A stretch of 32,259 bases of DNA from CAYQDR01 sp964416315. Its GTDB lineage: Bacteria > Methylomirabilota > Methylomirabilia > Rokubacteriales > DASRDR01. Location of the stretch: NCBI GenBank assembly GCA_964416315.1, contig CAYQDR010000046.1, positions 1-32,259 of the forward strand, read 5' to 3'. The translations under genes were made by a program, and so were the position numbers. The notes beneath the pieces are model-generated. The model did not search any database. It was not told the DNA's origin and saw nothing but the letters and a program-made list of their open reading frames with translations. The stretch's first letter is position 1; each line of letters begins with the position of its first letter. Positions 16,894 to 24,723 of this stretch are shown one piece after another.

Positions 16894-16946
16894 TGACGAA
16901 GATTTGACATCCCCGTGATACTTCCCTGCCGGGACGGGCTTAGATT
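16894..16946 (+). promoter_or_regulatory. three (possibly four) 11-bp-spaced repeats with a -10 box: regulated promoter of the radical SAM operon
   Basis: TGACG at 16894, TGACA at 16905 and TGATA at 16916 are each 11 bp apart, and a degenerate TGCCG follows at 16927. TAGATT (16941-16946) is a plausible -10 box nine bases after the last half-site, the spacing expected of PhoB-type activated promoters. AAGA, TTGACA and CCGTGA are shared in the same arrangement with the site at 14623. The TTGACA is too far from TAGATT to act as an ordinary -35, which fits activator dependence. Confidence 0.55.
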
Positions 16947-16985
16947 CGGCGGCGGACAGGATCCCCGCCGGCCGAGGAGGCACGC

Positions 16986-17975
16986 ATGGCGTTCTCCGTG
17001 GGCATCGGCCTCACCAACGAGTGCAACCTGCGCTGCCCCCACTGCTACCGCCCGGACGGGATCGACCGGCTCACCCTCGCCGACGTCCGGCGGGTCTGCG
17101 AGGCGATCCCCGTCCGCTCGGTGAACCTCGGGGTCGGGGAGAACGGGCTCCACCCCGCCTACGAGGCGATCCTCGAGTACCTGTGGGAGCGGGGGATCAG
17201 GACCAGCATCACCTCGAACAGCCGGAGCATCGAGGTTCTCCCCGACGCGGCGGTCAAGCGCTTCCACAGCGTCGAGCTCTCGCTGGACTTCCCGACCGAG
17301 CGGGAGCACGATGCTTTCCGGGGCGCGGGGAACTGGCAGGGGGTGATGCGCGCGCTCGACCGCTGCGCCGCCCTCGGCGTCCCCGTGACGGTGACCGCGG
17401 TGATGATGAGCGTCAACGCCACGCGGCTCGGCGAGCTGGCGCGCGTGGCGGCCGCATTCGGCGCCCCCCTTCGCGTCAACGTCTACCAGCCGGCGAAGAC
17501 CGACCGCTTCACGCTGACGTACGCCGGGTTCTGGGACGCCCTGCGCCGGCTCGCCGCGGCGACGCGGCTCGTCGCAACGACCGAGCCGGTCCTCGCCGCG
17601 GTGCTCGGCGTCGCCGACTTCGCGGGCCCCGGGTGCGGGCGCTCCACGGTCCGGGTGGCGCCCGACGGGCGGGTGCTGCCGTGCACGTACTGGCCGGCGA
17701 GCCGGCTCGGGCTCGACGACCTCGAGGCGCGCGGGGCCGGCATCGTCGAGGCGCCCGAGTTCGCCCGCGCCCGCGAGCTGCCGGCCGCGTGCGCGGGCTG
17801 CCCCTGCCGGGGCGGCTGCGCGGGCCGGCGCGCCCTGGCCGGGGACCTCGGCGCGGCCGATCCCTACTGCCCGTTCGCTCGCGGGGAGCGGATCGCCCTC
17901 GACTGGGAGCGGGCGGCGACCGCGGACCTCCCGAAGCTCGGGAGCGCCTGCACGACCGTCGTCTCGGCGGCGTAG
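16986..17975 (+). CDS. radical SAM/SPASM-type enzyme
   Basis: A 329-residue protein. The radical SAM cluster motif is C13-NLR-C17-PH-C20, followed by a compact TIM-barrel. The C-terminal region has a SPASM-like set of cysteines: GPGCGRSTVRVAPDGRVLPC, then CAGCPCRGGC and YCPF, enough for auxiliary iron-sulfur clusters. SPASM enzymes often modify peptides or small proteins, but no precursor peptide is seen nearby. The last residues, GSACTTVVSAA, add a cysteine outside the SPASM set. The start is ATG 16986 with GAGGAGG upstream. It is the first gene after the repeat-controlled promoter and precedes a DoxX-like gene. The substrate is unknown; heme or quinone modification is as possible as peptide maturation. 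Confidence 0.85.
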   Translation: MAFSVGIGLTNECNLRCPHCYRPDGIDRLTLADVRRVCEAIPVRSVNLGVGENGLHPAYEAILEYLWERGIRTSITSNSRSIEVLPDAAVKRFHSVELSLDFPTEREHDAFRGAGNWQGVMRALDRCAALGVPVTVTAVMMSVNATRLGELARVAAAFGAPLRVNVYQPAKTDRFTLTYAGFWDALRRLAAATRLVATTEPVLAAVLGVADFAGPGCGRSTVRVAPDGRVLPCTYWPASRLGLDDLEARGAGIVEAPEFARARELPAACAGCPCRGGCAGRRALAGDLGAADPYCPFARGERIALDWERAATADLPKLGSACTTVVSAA

Positions 17976-18037
17976 CCGGGTGCGTGGGGTGTCTGCGTGA
18001 TCAGCCCGGGTCTCGGCGCCGCGTGAGGCTGTCGACG

Positions 18038-18556
18038 ATGCTCGCGGAGCGGCTCGGTCTGACGCGCGAGCTCCCCGGGTGGCCGCTCGCGCTCTTCCGG
18101 ATCGCCTACGGCCTCCTCTACCTCGACATGGCGCTCCAGAAGGCCCCGTGGGTCGGTTACGGCTGGCTCCGCGGGTTCATCGAGCGGGAGATCGAGAGCC
18201 CGGCGTTCGCGTGGTACGCGGCGTTCCTGCGCGACGTCGTCCTCCCGAACTTTGCGCTCTTCGCGTTCCAGACGTTCGTGATCGAGCTCGCCCTCGGCGT
18301 GGCCCTGCTCCTCGGCGCGCTCACGCGCCTGGCAGGGCTCGCGGGCTTCCTCTGGCAGGCGCAGATCGCCCTGGGGGCCTTCAACGTGCCCGGCGAGTGG
18401 TACTGGATCTGGCCGCTCCTCACCCTGCCGCTCTTCTGCTTCGCGTTCGCGGGCGCGGGGCGGGTCATCGGCCTCGATGCGTGGCTCGAGCCGGCGCTCG
18501 GTCGGCGGGCGGCGGCGGGGTCGGGATGGGCGCGGGTCCTCCGCCACGCGGCCTGA
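18038..18556 (+). CDS. DoxX/DoxD-family membrane protein
   Basis: A 172-residue protein with about four transmembrane helices (for example FALFAFQTFVIELALGVALL and WPLLTLPLFCFAFAGAGRV). FRIAYGLLYLDMALQKAPW and GEWYWIWPLL are typical of the DoxX/DoxD class, small subunits of thiosulfate:quinone oxidoreductase or related redox membrane proteins. No catalytic residues are known well enough to predict a reaction. Start ATG 18038 is preceded by GAGG; GTG 18023 in the same frame would add five residues. It follows the radical SAM gene by 62 bases and precedes a glycosyltransferase by 15. Confidence 0.7.
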   Translation: MLAERLGLTRELPGWPLALFRIAYGLLYLDMALQKAPWVGYGWLRGFIEREIESPAFAWYAAFLRDVVLPNFALFAFQTFVIELALGVALLLGALTRLAGLAGFLWQAQIALGAFNVPGEWYWIWPLLTLPLFCFAFAGAGRVIGLDAWLEPALGRRAAAGSGWARVLRHAA

Positions 18557-18571
18557 GGGCCGGAGTCGTCG

Positions 18572-19930
18572 GTGGCGCCGCGCCGGGGTCTCCGCGTCGG
18601 GATCGGGCTCCTCGGCGCGCTCAGCCTGGCCGGCTACGCCGTCGGGGTCCCGCAGGCCGCCCGTGCAGGCTTCCCGGCCTACGTCGCGCTCTTCGTCGCG
18701 CTCTTCGCCCTCTACGGGGCCGCGGCGTGGCTCGTCCTCCGCCGCCCGGCCGCGGATCCCGTCCTCACCGGCGTGATCCTCGCGTTCGGGCTCGCCTTCC
18801 GGCTCGCCGTGCTCCCGACGCCCGTGTTCCTCTCCTCGGACGTCTACCGCTACTTCTGGGACGGCCGGGTGCAGTCGGCCGGCATCAACCCCTACCGGTA
18901 TCCGCCGGCCGCCGACGAGCTGCGCCCGTTGCGCGACGCCGTGATCTACCCGCAGATCAACCGGCCGACGAAGCGGACGGTCTACCCGCCGGGCACCGAG
19001 GCGCTGTTCGCCGCCGTGGCGACCCTGGCGCCCGACAGCCTCCTCGCCTGGCGCCTCATCCTGATCGGCTTCGAGGGCGCGACGGGGGTCCTCCTCCTCC
19101 GGCTGCTCGACCGGATGCGGCGGCCCCGCGCGGCGGCCTTGCTCTACGCCTGGGCGCCGCTCGCGGTCCTCGAGGGCGTGCAGGCGGGCCACGTCGAGGT
19201 GGCGCTGGTCCCGCCGATCCTGCTCGCCCTGGCCTGGCGGCAGGCCGGCCACCTCGCGCGCGCCGGCGCGGCGCTCGGGGTCGCGACGCTCCTGAAGCTC
19301 TACCCGGCCGTGCTGCTCGTCGCCTGGTGGCGCCGCGGCGACCGGCGCCTCGGCGTGGGTTGGGCGGCCGTCGTGGCGGCAGGCTACCTCGCCTACGGCT
19401 GGGGCGCCGGGCCGCGAGTCGTGGGCTTCCTCCCCGAGTACTTCGGCAGCGCCGAGGACTTCAACATCGGCCTCCGCCACTTCCTGACCGGGTGGCTGCC
19501 ACTGGAGGGCGTGGCGCGCGAGGTCGTCCGCGGTGTGACGATGCTCGCCCTCGGCACGGCGCTCGTCGTGGCCCTCGCCCGGATTGCCCGCCGGCGCGGC
19601 GAGGAGCCGGCCGCGATCTTCCGGGCCGGCCTGGCGGCGGCGGGGGCCTACCTCCTCCTGGTCCCCACCGCCCTGCACGCCTGGTATGCGCTCTGGATCG
19701 TGCCGTTCCTCGCGGTCCGGCCCTCCCCGGCGTGGCTCTGGTGGAGCGGCGCGGTCTCCCTGTCGTACCTGACGTACGCGTGGGAGGGCCTCCCGTTCTG
19801 GCTGCGGGTGCTCGAGTTCTGGCCGCTCTACGGCCTCCTGCTCTGGGAGTGGTGGAGGTGGCGGCGCGACGCGCCGGTCCCCGCCTGCGGGACGGGGTGG
19901 CGCTCCGGGGTCGCGTCGCCCGTCCCGTAG
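18572..19930 (+). CDS. GT-C-type polyprenyl-phosphate-dependent glycosyltransferase, integral membrane
   Basis: A 452-residue polytopic membrane protein with about ten or more hydrophobic helices. The N-terminal loop motif SSDVYRYFWDGRVQSAGINPY contains the acidic residue typical of GT-C mannosyl- or glucosyltransferases (GT87-like). NRPTKRTVYPPGTEALFA is also characteristic. Such enzymes use lipid-linked sugars and act on the outer face of the membrane. The start is GTG 18572, 15 bases after the DoxX-like gene, with GGAG upstream. Together with the following GT2 gene it suggests assembly of a cell-surface glycan or glycolipid. Donor and acceptor cannot be determined. Confidence 0.8.
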   Translation: MAPRRGLRVGIGLLGALSLAGYAVGVPQAARAGFPAYVALFVALFALYGAAAWLVLRRPAADPVLTGVILAFGLAFRLAVLPTPVFLSSDVYRYFWDGRVQSAGINPYRYPPAADELRPLRDAVIYPQINRPTKRTVYPPGTEALFAAVATLAPDSLLAWRLILIGFEGATGVLLLRLLDRMRRPRAAALLYAWAPLAVLEGVQAGHVEVALVPPILLALAWRQAGHLARAGAALGVATLLKLYPAVLLVAWWRRGDRRLGVGWAAVVAAGYLAYGWGAGPRVVGFLPEYFGSAEDFNIGLRHFLTGWLPLEGVAREVVRGVTMLALGTALVVALARIARRRGEEPAAIFRAGLAAAGAYLLLVPTALHAWYALWIVPFLAVRPSPAWLWWSGAVSLSYLTYAWEGLPFWLRVLEFWPLYGLLLWEWWRWRRDAPVPACGTGWRSGVASPVP

Positions 19931-19943
19931 CGGGGGTGCGGCG

Positions 19944-21431
19944 ATGGCGTGGGGCGTCCAGGTCGTCATCGGCGTCGTGTACCTCGTGGCGCTCGCCGGG
20001 CTCTGCCTCTACGGCCTGAACGCCTACGTCATGCTCGCGCTCCACTGGCGGCGGCGCCGGGGCGCCCAGGCAATCCCGCCGCCCCCGCCACCCGCGGTCT
20101 GGCCCACGGTCACCGTGCAGTTGCCGCTCTACAACGAGCGGTACGTCACGCGGCGGCTCCTCGAGGCCGTCGGGCGGCTCGACTACCCGGCGGACCGCCT
20201 CGAGATCCAGGTGCTGGACGACTCGACCGACGAGACGACGGCGCTCGTGGGCGAGGCGGTGGCCGACCTCTGCCGCCGGGGACTCGATGCGGTGCACCTC
20301 CACCGGAGGGAGCGGACGGGCTTCAAGGCCGGGGCGCTGGCGGCGGGCCTCGCGCGGGCCCGCGGGGAGTTCGTCGCGATCTTCGACGCCGACTTCGTCC
20401 CGCCGCCGGAGTTCCTGCGCCGGACGATCCCCGACTTCGCCGACCCGCGCGTGGCGGTGGTCCAGGCGCGCTGGGGCCATCTCAACCGCGAGTTCTCGCT
20501 CCTGACCGTGGCGCAGGCCCTCGGCATCGACGGGCACTTCGGGGTCGAGCAGCCGGCGCGCTGCTGGGGGAACCTCCTCCTCAACTTCAACGGGACCGCC
20601 GGGGTCTGGCGCCGCGCGGCGATCGAGGACGCCGGCGGGTGGACCCACGACACGCTGACCGAGGATCTCGATCTCAGCTACCGGGCCCAGCTGCGCGGCT
20701 GGCGGATCGTCTACCGCCCGGAGGTGGTCTGCCCGGCGGAGCTCCCGGTGCTCATCACGGGCTTCAAGTCGCAGCAGCGTCGCTGGGCCAAGGGCTCGAT
20801 CCAGACGGCCCTGAAGCTGCTCCCGGTGGTCCTCCGGGCGCCCCTGCCGCTCTGGACCAAGTACCAGGCGTTCATCCACCTCACCTACTATCTGATCCAC
20901 CCCTTCATGCTGACCGTCGTGCTGCTCTCCGTGCCGCTGCTCGGCCTCCAGGAGCTCTCGCTCTCGCCCGTGGGCCTCGTCCTCGTCAGTCTCGCGGTCG
21001 CGGCCGCCACCCTCGGGCCGGGCTCGATGCTCGTCTACGCCCAGCGGGTCCTGGATCCGGCGTGGTGGCGGGGCGCGTGGCGGCTGCCGACGATCATGGT
21101 GATCGGCGTGGGGGTGGCCTGGAGCACGAGCCTCGCGGTCCTGGGCGCGTTCGTCGGCGACGACCGGGAGTTCGTCCGCACCCCGAAGTTCGGGATCGGG
21201 CTGGCCGGCGGCCACTGGCGGGGGAAGGGCTACGGTGACCGCCGGGCCTGGGGCGGCTTCGTCGAGCTCGGGCTGGGGGCCTACTGCGCGTGGACGGTGT
21301 GGCTCTTCTGGCAGCACGGCCAGTACGGGACGCTCCCGTTCCTGCTCCTCTACACGGCGGGCTTCCTGACGGTGGGGACCCTGACGATCCTCCACGCGAG
21401 CGGCGTCACCCGCGCTGCCCGGGCGCCGTGA
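19944..21431 (+). CDS. GT2-family processive-type glycosyltransferase (cellulose synthase-like)
   Basis: A 495-residue protein with an N-terminal membrane helix (VVIGVVYLVALAGLCLYGLNAYVML), a cytosolic GT-A domain, and three to four C-terminal helices. The catalytic set is complete: VLDDSTDET, DADF, TEDLDLSYR and QQRRW. This D,D,D,QxxRW layout is that of CESA-like enzymes, including glucomannan and ceramide glucosyltransferases, which use nucleotide sugars. The start is ATG 19944, 13 bases after the GT-C gene, and the end overlaps the cytochrome gene through GTGA. Product unknown; the pairing with a lipid-sugar transferase favours an exported polysaccharide or glycolipid. Confidence 0.87.
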   Translation: MAWGVQVVIGVVYLVALAGLCLYGLNAYVMLALHWRRRRGAQAIPPPPPPAVWPTVTVQLPLYNERYVTRRLLEAVGRLDYPADRLEIQVLDDSTDETTALVGEAVADLCRRGLDAVHLHRRERTGFKAGALAAGLARARGEFVAIFDADFVPPPEFLRRTIPDFADPRVAVVQARWGHLNREFSLLTVAQALGIDGHFGVEQPARCWGNLLLNFNGTAGVWRRAAIEDAGGWTHDTLTEDLDLSYRAQLRGWRIVYRPEVVCPAELPVLITGFKSQQRRWAKGSIQTALKLLPVVLRAPLPLWTKYQAFIHLTYYLIHPFMLTVVLLSVPLLGLQELSLSPVGLVLVSLAVAAATLGPGSMLVYAQRVLDPAWWRGAWRLPTIMVIGVGVAWSTSLAVLGAFVGDDREFVRTPKFGIGLAGGHWRGKGYGDRRAWGGFVELGLGAYCAWTVWLFWQHGQYGTLPFLLLYTAGFLTVGTLTILHASGVTRAARAP

Positions 21432-22123
21432 CCGGGGCGGGGCGGCGCCTGGCCGCCCTTCTCCTGGGAGGGCTCGTCGTGACTCCCGCGCCGACCTCGG
21501 GGGCCTCGCCCGATCGCGCCCTCGTGGCCGAGGGCGAGCGCTGGTGGCGGGAGTCACCCGACCCCGGGAACCCGGTCGCGTGCGCCACGTGTCACTGGGA
21601 TCCCGCGCTCGCGCGGGGCTGGGCCGCGGGCTTCCCGAAGGTCAAGCCGATGCCGCCGCCCCACACGCGGGTCATGACGCTGCTCCAGGCGAACGCGGAG
21701 GCCGTCACCCGCCATTACCGCCTGGCCGACCCGAGGCCGGCGGCGACCGCGATCACGGCCTACCTCACCGCGCTGGGGGCGGGCCTCCCCGTCTCGCCGG
21801 GAGTGAGCCCGGGCCAGCCGGTGTTTCCCGAGCGAATCCGGCAGCTCGAGTCGAGCGTCCAACGCGGGCGGAGGCTCTTCGGCCGGCGGTGCGCGGCCTG
21901 CCATCGCGTGGGCGTGGTAGCGGCCGCCGTGCGGAGTTTCCCGCGGCTCCGTGACGGACACGCGGATTCGGCGGAGAGCTTCCTCGCGTCGCACCGCGCG
22001 CGCGCCAAGCCGCTGGCCTGGAATGGCCAGGCCGTGGCGGATCTCGTCGCGTACCTCACGTCCATGCTGGCGGGCCAGCCGGTGGGGCCGGACCCGGCCG
22101 TTGCCGCAAAGGAGAACCGATGA
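21428..22123 (+). CDS. secreted diheme c-type cytochrome
   Basis: A 231-residue protein with a signal peptide (about residues 1-27, core LAALLLGGLVV) and two heme-binding motifs, CATCH at 52-56 and CAACH at 155-159, each in its own small domain. It would carry electrons in the periplasm. Its GTG start overlaps the glycosyltransferase stop (GTGA), and its stop overlaps the next start (ATGA). I chose GTG 21428 because it gives a clean signal peptide. Whether it serves the following beta-domain protein as partner is unknown, but the two tightly coupled genes are probably a unit. Confidence 0.85.
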   Translation: MTGAGRRLAALLLGGLVVTPAPTSGASPDRALVAEGERWWRESPDPGNPVACATCHWDPALARGWAAGFPKVKPMPPPHTRVMTLLQANAEAVTRHYRLADPRPAATAITAYLTALGAGLPVSPGVSPGQPVFPERIRQLESSVQRGRRLFGRRCAACHRVGVVAAAVRSFPRLRDGHADSAESFLASHRARAKPLAWNGQAVADLVAYLTSMLAGQPVGPDPAVAAKENR

Positions 22124-22818
22124 TCCGCGTCGCCGTCGTCGCGTCCGTCCTCGCCGGTCTCGTCGTGCTGGGTCTCCCGCTCGGGGCCGAGGCTCAGACC
22201 GTGATCACGGGCACGGTTCGGAACCAGGTCGGCCAGCCGCTGTCCGGACTCGCGCTCCTCGAGAAGGGCGAGATCCACAACAACGAGTGGGACCGCGGCG
22301 CCCGCGTCGGCGCGGACGGTCGCTTCCGCATCGAGCTCCCGGCGGGCGGCCGGTACGGGCTCCACGTGTACGCGAGCGGCTACATTTACGCGCCGCAGGC
22401 GATCTACGTGGGGACGGGGAAGACGCTCGAGGTGCCCGTCGTCCTCGCCGGCGAGCCGACGCGCGCCAACACCCCCGTGATCAGGCGCGTGGGCTTCTTC
22501 CCGTGGGAGGCCCGGCGGGGGAAGCTCTCCTTCGTCAAGCTCGACGTGACGGATCCGAACGGCGACCTCGGCCCCCAGGTCCTCGCGTTCAACGCCGCGA
22601 CCGGGCGCGCCTACGCCATGGACCCGCCCCGGCGGATCCGCAACCTGAAGGCGAATTTCCCGAACGGCACCTACCAGCTCGAGGTGGACACCTCGGCGGC
22701 GCCGATCAACGCGCGAGAGTGGCACTTCGTGGTCGCCGACCACCAGTGCAACACGAGCGACATCCTGGCTCACCCCCACGAGCCGAAGGAGCAGAAGGTC
22801 CTCCAGTTTCCCCGCTGA
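22120..22818 (+). CDS. secreted carboxypeptidase-regulatory-like beta-domain protein
   Basis: A 232-residue protein with a signal peptide ending at GAEAQ (about residue 24). TVITGTVRNQVGQPLSGLALL begins a carboxypeptidase regulatory/transthyretin-like fold, including GADGRFRIELPAGGRYGLHVYASGYI. The C-terminal half contains a second beta-rich region and a histidine-rich end (HQCNTSDILAHPHEP) that might bind metal. No enzyme motif is visible. It overlaps the diheme cytochrome by ATGA, so the two are likely co-translated and may form a periplasmic complex. Function unknown. Confidence 0.75.
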   Translation: MIRVAVVASVLAGLVVLGLPLGAEAQTVITGTVRNQVGQPLSGLALLEKGEIHNNEWDRGARVGADGRFRIELPAGGRYGLHVYASGYIYAPQAIYVGTGKTLEVPVVLAGEPTRANTPVIRRVGFFPWEARRGKLSFVKLDVTDPNGDLGPQVLAFNAATGRAYAMDPPRRIRNLKANFPNGTYQLEVDTSAAPINAREWHFVVADHQCNTSDILAHPHEPKEQKVLQFPR

Positions 22819-22889
22819 CCAGGCCGCTCGACGCGCGCTCGCGCCGGGGAGGGTGCTCCGGCGCCGGGACGGCGCGGCGCGCGCGGCCC

Positions 22890-22918
22890 TGGACGGGGGA
22901 GCGGCACGGCTCTACAAT
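22890..22918 (+). promoter_or_regulatory. promoter of the sulfurtransferase gene
   Basis: TGGACG (22890-22895) and TACAAT (22913-22918) are separated by 17 bases. The -10 matches five of six consensus bases. Transcription would start near 22925, giving a leader of about 28 bases with GGAGGAGGGA before ATG 22953. Confidence 0.6.
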
Positions 22919-22952
22919 CGACGAAGAGACCCGTGCTGGAGGAGGGACGCGC

Positions 22953-23816
22953 ATGGTGAGCCCCCGCGAGGCGATGCTGGTCGAGACTGACTGGCTCGCC
23001 GCGCACCTCGACGACCCGGAGGTCCGGATCGTGGACATCCGCGGGACGATCCGGCCGCCCGATGCCCCGCAGCCGTGGTACCAGGCGGACCGCGACGCCT
23101 ACGCCGCGGCTCACATCCCCGGCGCGGTCTTCGTGGACTGGCTCCGGGACATCGTGGATCTCGCGGCGCCGGTGAAGATGACCCTCGCGCGGCCGGACGA
23201 GTTCGCGGCCCTCATGAGCCGGCTCGGGATCGGCGATTCCCACACGGTGATCGCCTACGACGCGACCGGCCACATCGCGCCGCGCCTCTGGTGGGCGCTG
23301 CACTACTACGGCCACGCGGCCGTCAGGCTCCTGAACGGAGGGTGGACCAAGTGGGTGGCCGAGGGCCGCCCGACGACCACCGCGGTGCCACGCCACCCGC
23401 CGGCGCGCTTCACCGTGCGCGTCCAGCCGGAGTGGCGTGCGGCGATGAGCGAGGTCCGGGCGCGGCTCGGCGACGCGGCGCTGACGCTCGTGGACTGCCG
23501 CAGCCCCGCCGAGTTCCGGGGCGAGATCGGCCGGGGTCACCGGGTGGGCCGCATCCCCGGCGCGGTCAACCTGCCGAGCGGCCGGCTCCTCGAGGGCGAG
23601 CACCGCGTCTGGCGGTCGGACGCCGACCTCCGCCGCGCGTTCGAGGAGGCCGGGGCCGGAGCCGACCGCGAGGTGATCACCTACTGCAACGCCGGCGTGT
23701 CGGCGTCGATCGCGCTGTTCGGCGCGAAGCTCCTCGGCTACCCGCGCGCCCGGAACTTCGCGGGCTCCTGGTACGAGTGGGAGCACGATCCCGGCAGCCC
23801 CATCGAGAAAGGCTGA
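22953..23816 (+). CDS. thiosulfate/3-mercaptopyruvate sulfurtransferase (tandem rhodanese)
   Basis: A 287-residue protein made of two rhodanese domains. The N-terminal domain is catalytically dead (IAYDATGHIAP, with Asp where the active cysteine would be). The C-terminal domain is active, with C245 in TYCNAGVSAS and the signature DCRSPAEFRGE. This two-domain form transfers sulfane sulfur from thiosulfate or mercaptopyruvate to thiol acceptors or cyanide. There is no signal peptide, so it acts in the cytoplasm. It has its own promoter and a strong ribosome binding site, and starts a new transcription unit with the PAC2, M23 and epimerase genes. Confidence 0.9.
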   Translation: MVSPREAMLVETDWLAAHLDDPEVRIVDIRGTIRPPDAPQPWYQADRDAYAAAHIPGAVFVDWLRDIVDLAAPVKMTLARPDEFAALMSRLGIGDSHTVIAYDATGHIAPRLWWALHYYGHAAVRLLNGGWTKWVAEGRPTTTAVPRHPPARFTVRVQPEWRAAMSEVRARLGDAALTLVDCRSPAEFRGEIGRGHRVGRIPGAVNLPSGRLLEGEHRVWRSDADLRRAFEEAGAGADREVITYCNAGVSASIALFGAKLLGYPRARNFAGSWYEWEHDPGSPIEKG

Positions 23817-23832
23817 CCGCGAGGAGCGCAGG

Positions 23833-24723
23833 ATGGACCACCTGACCTACCACGAGCGGCCCGGCCACCTCCGCCGGCCGATCCTGCTCATGGCCTTCGC
23901 CGGCTGGAACGACGCCGCGGAGGCGGCGACGAACGCGGCGCGGTTCCTCCGCCAGGCGTGGGAGGGGCGGCCGATCGCGACGCTCGATCCCGAGGAGTTC
24001 TACCACTTCGGCATCTCCCGACCCCAGGTGCGCTTCAAGCCCGGGACGACGGAGCGCGAGATCCTCTGGCCGGAGGCCGAGTTCTCGCTCTCGACGCTGG
24101 ACGAGCTGAGCCGCGACGTCCTGATCGGGCTCGCCATCGAGCCGCATCTGCGCTGGAAGACGTACTGCCGGACGATCCTCGAGCTGGCGCGCGACCTGGA
24201 GGTCGGGCTCATCGTCACGCTGGGGGCGCTGCTGGCGGAGGTCCCGCACACGAAGCCCGTGCGGCTCACGGGCTTCGCGACGGACCCGGAGCTGGGAGCG
24301 GTCCTCGGCGTCCGGCCGACGCGCTACGAGGGCCCCACGGGCATCGTCGGGGTCCTCTCCTCGTCGGCGCGCGCCGCCGGCTTCGCCACGGCGAGCCTGT
24401 GGGCCAACGTCCCGCACTACATCTCGGCGGTCGAGAACCCCCGCGCCACGCTGGCGCTCGTCCAGCGGGTGAACCGGCTGTTCGACGGTCCGCTGGACGT
24501 CCGCGAGCTCGAGGAGGCGGCGGCGCAGTTCGACGCCCAGCTCACCGAGGTGCTCGCGCAGAACCGGAAGGTGGCGAACTACGTCAAGCGCCTCGAGGCC
24601 AAGGACGCCGAGGCCGAGGAGCCGCCGCTCGAGTCCCCGGGGGAGCTGCCGAGCGCCAAGGACCTGGTCGCCGAGATCGAGCGCTTCCTCCGCCAGCAGC
24701 CGCCGGAGCCGAAGGCGGAGTGA
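23833..24723 (+). CDS. PAC2-family protein
   Basis: A 296-residue protein beginning with the PAC2 signature RRPILLMAFAGWNDAAEAATNAARFL. VGLIVTLGALLAEVPHTKPV and GPTGIVGVLSS follow the family's purine-nucleoside-phosphorylase-like fold. The C-terminal 70 residues are charged and probably helical or coiled. PAC2 relatives are proteasome-assembly chaperones in eukaryotes, while the bacterial members are uncharacterised. No proteasome gene is in the window. It follows the sulfurtransferase by 16 bases with GAGGAG upstream of the ATG, and its stop overlaps the next start (GTGA). Confidence 0.85.
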   Translation: MDHLTYHERPGHLRRPILLMAFAGWNDAAEAATNAARFLRQAWEGRPIATLDPEEFYHFGISRPQVRFKPGTTEREILWPEAEFSLSTLDELSRDVLIGLAIEPHLRWKTYCRTILELARDLEVGLIVTLGALLAEVPHTKPVRLTGFATDPELGAVLGVRPTRYEGPTGIVGVLSSSARAAGFATASLWANVPHYISAVENPRATLALVQRVNRLFDGPLDVRELEEAAAQFDAQLTEVLAQNRKVANYVKRLEAKDAEAEEPPLESPGELPSAKDLVAEIERFLRQQPPEPKAE

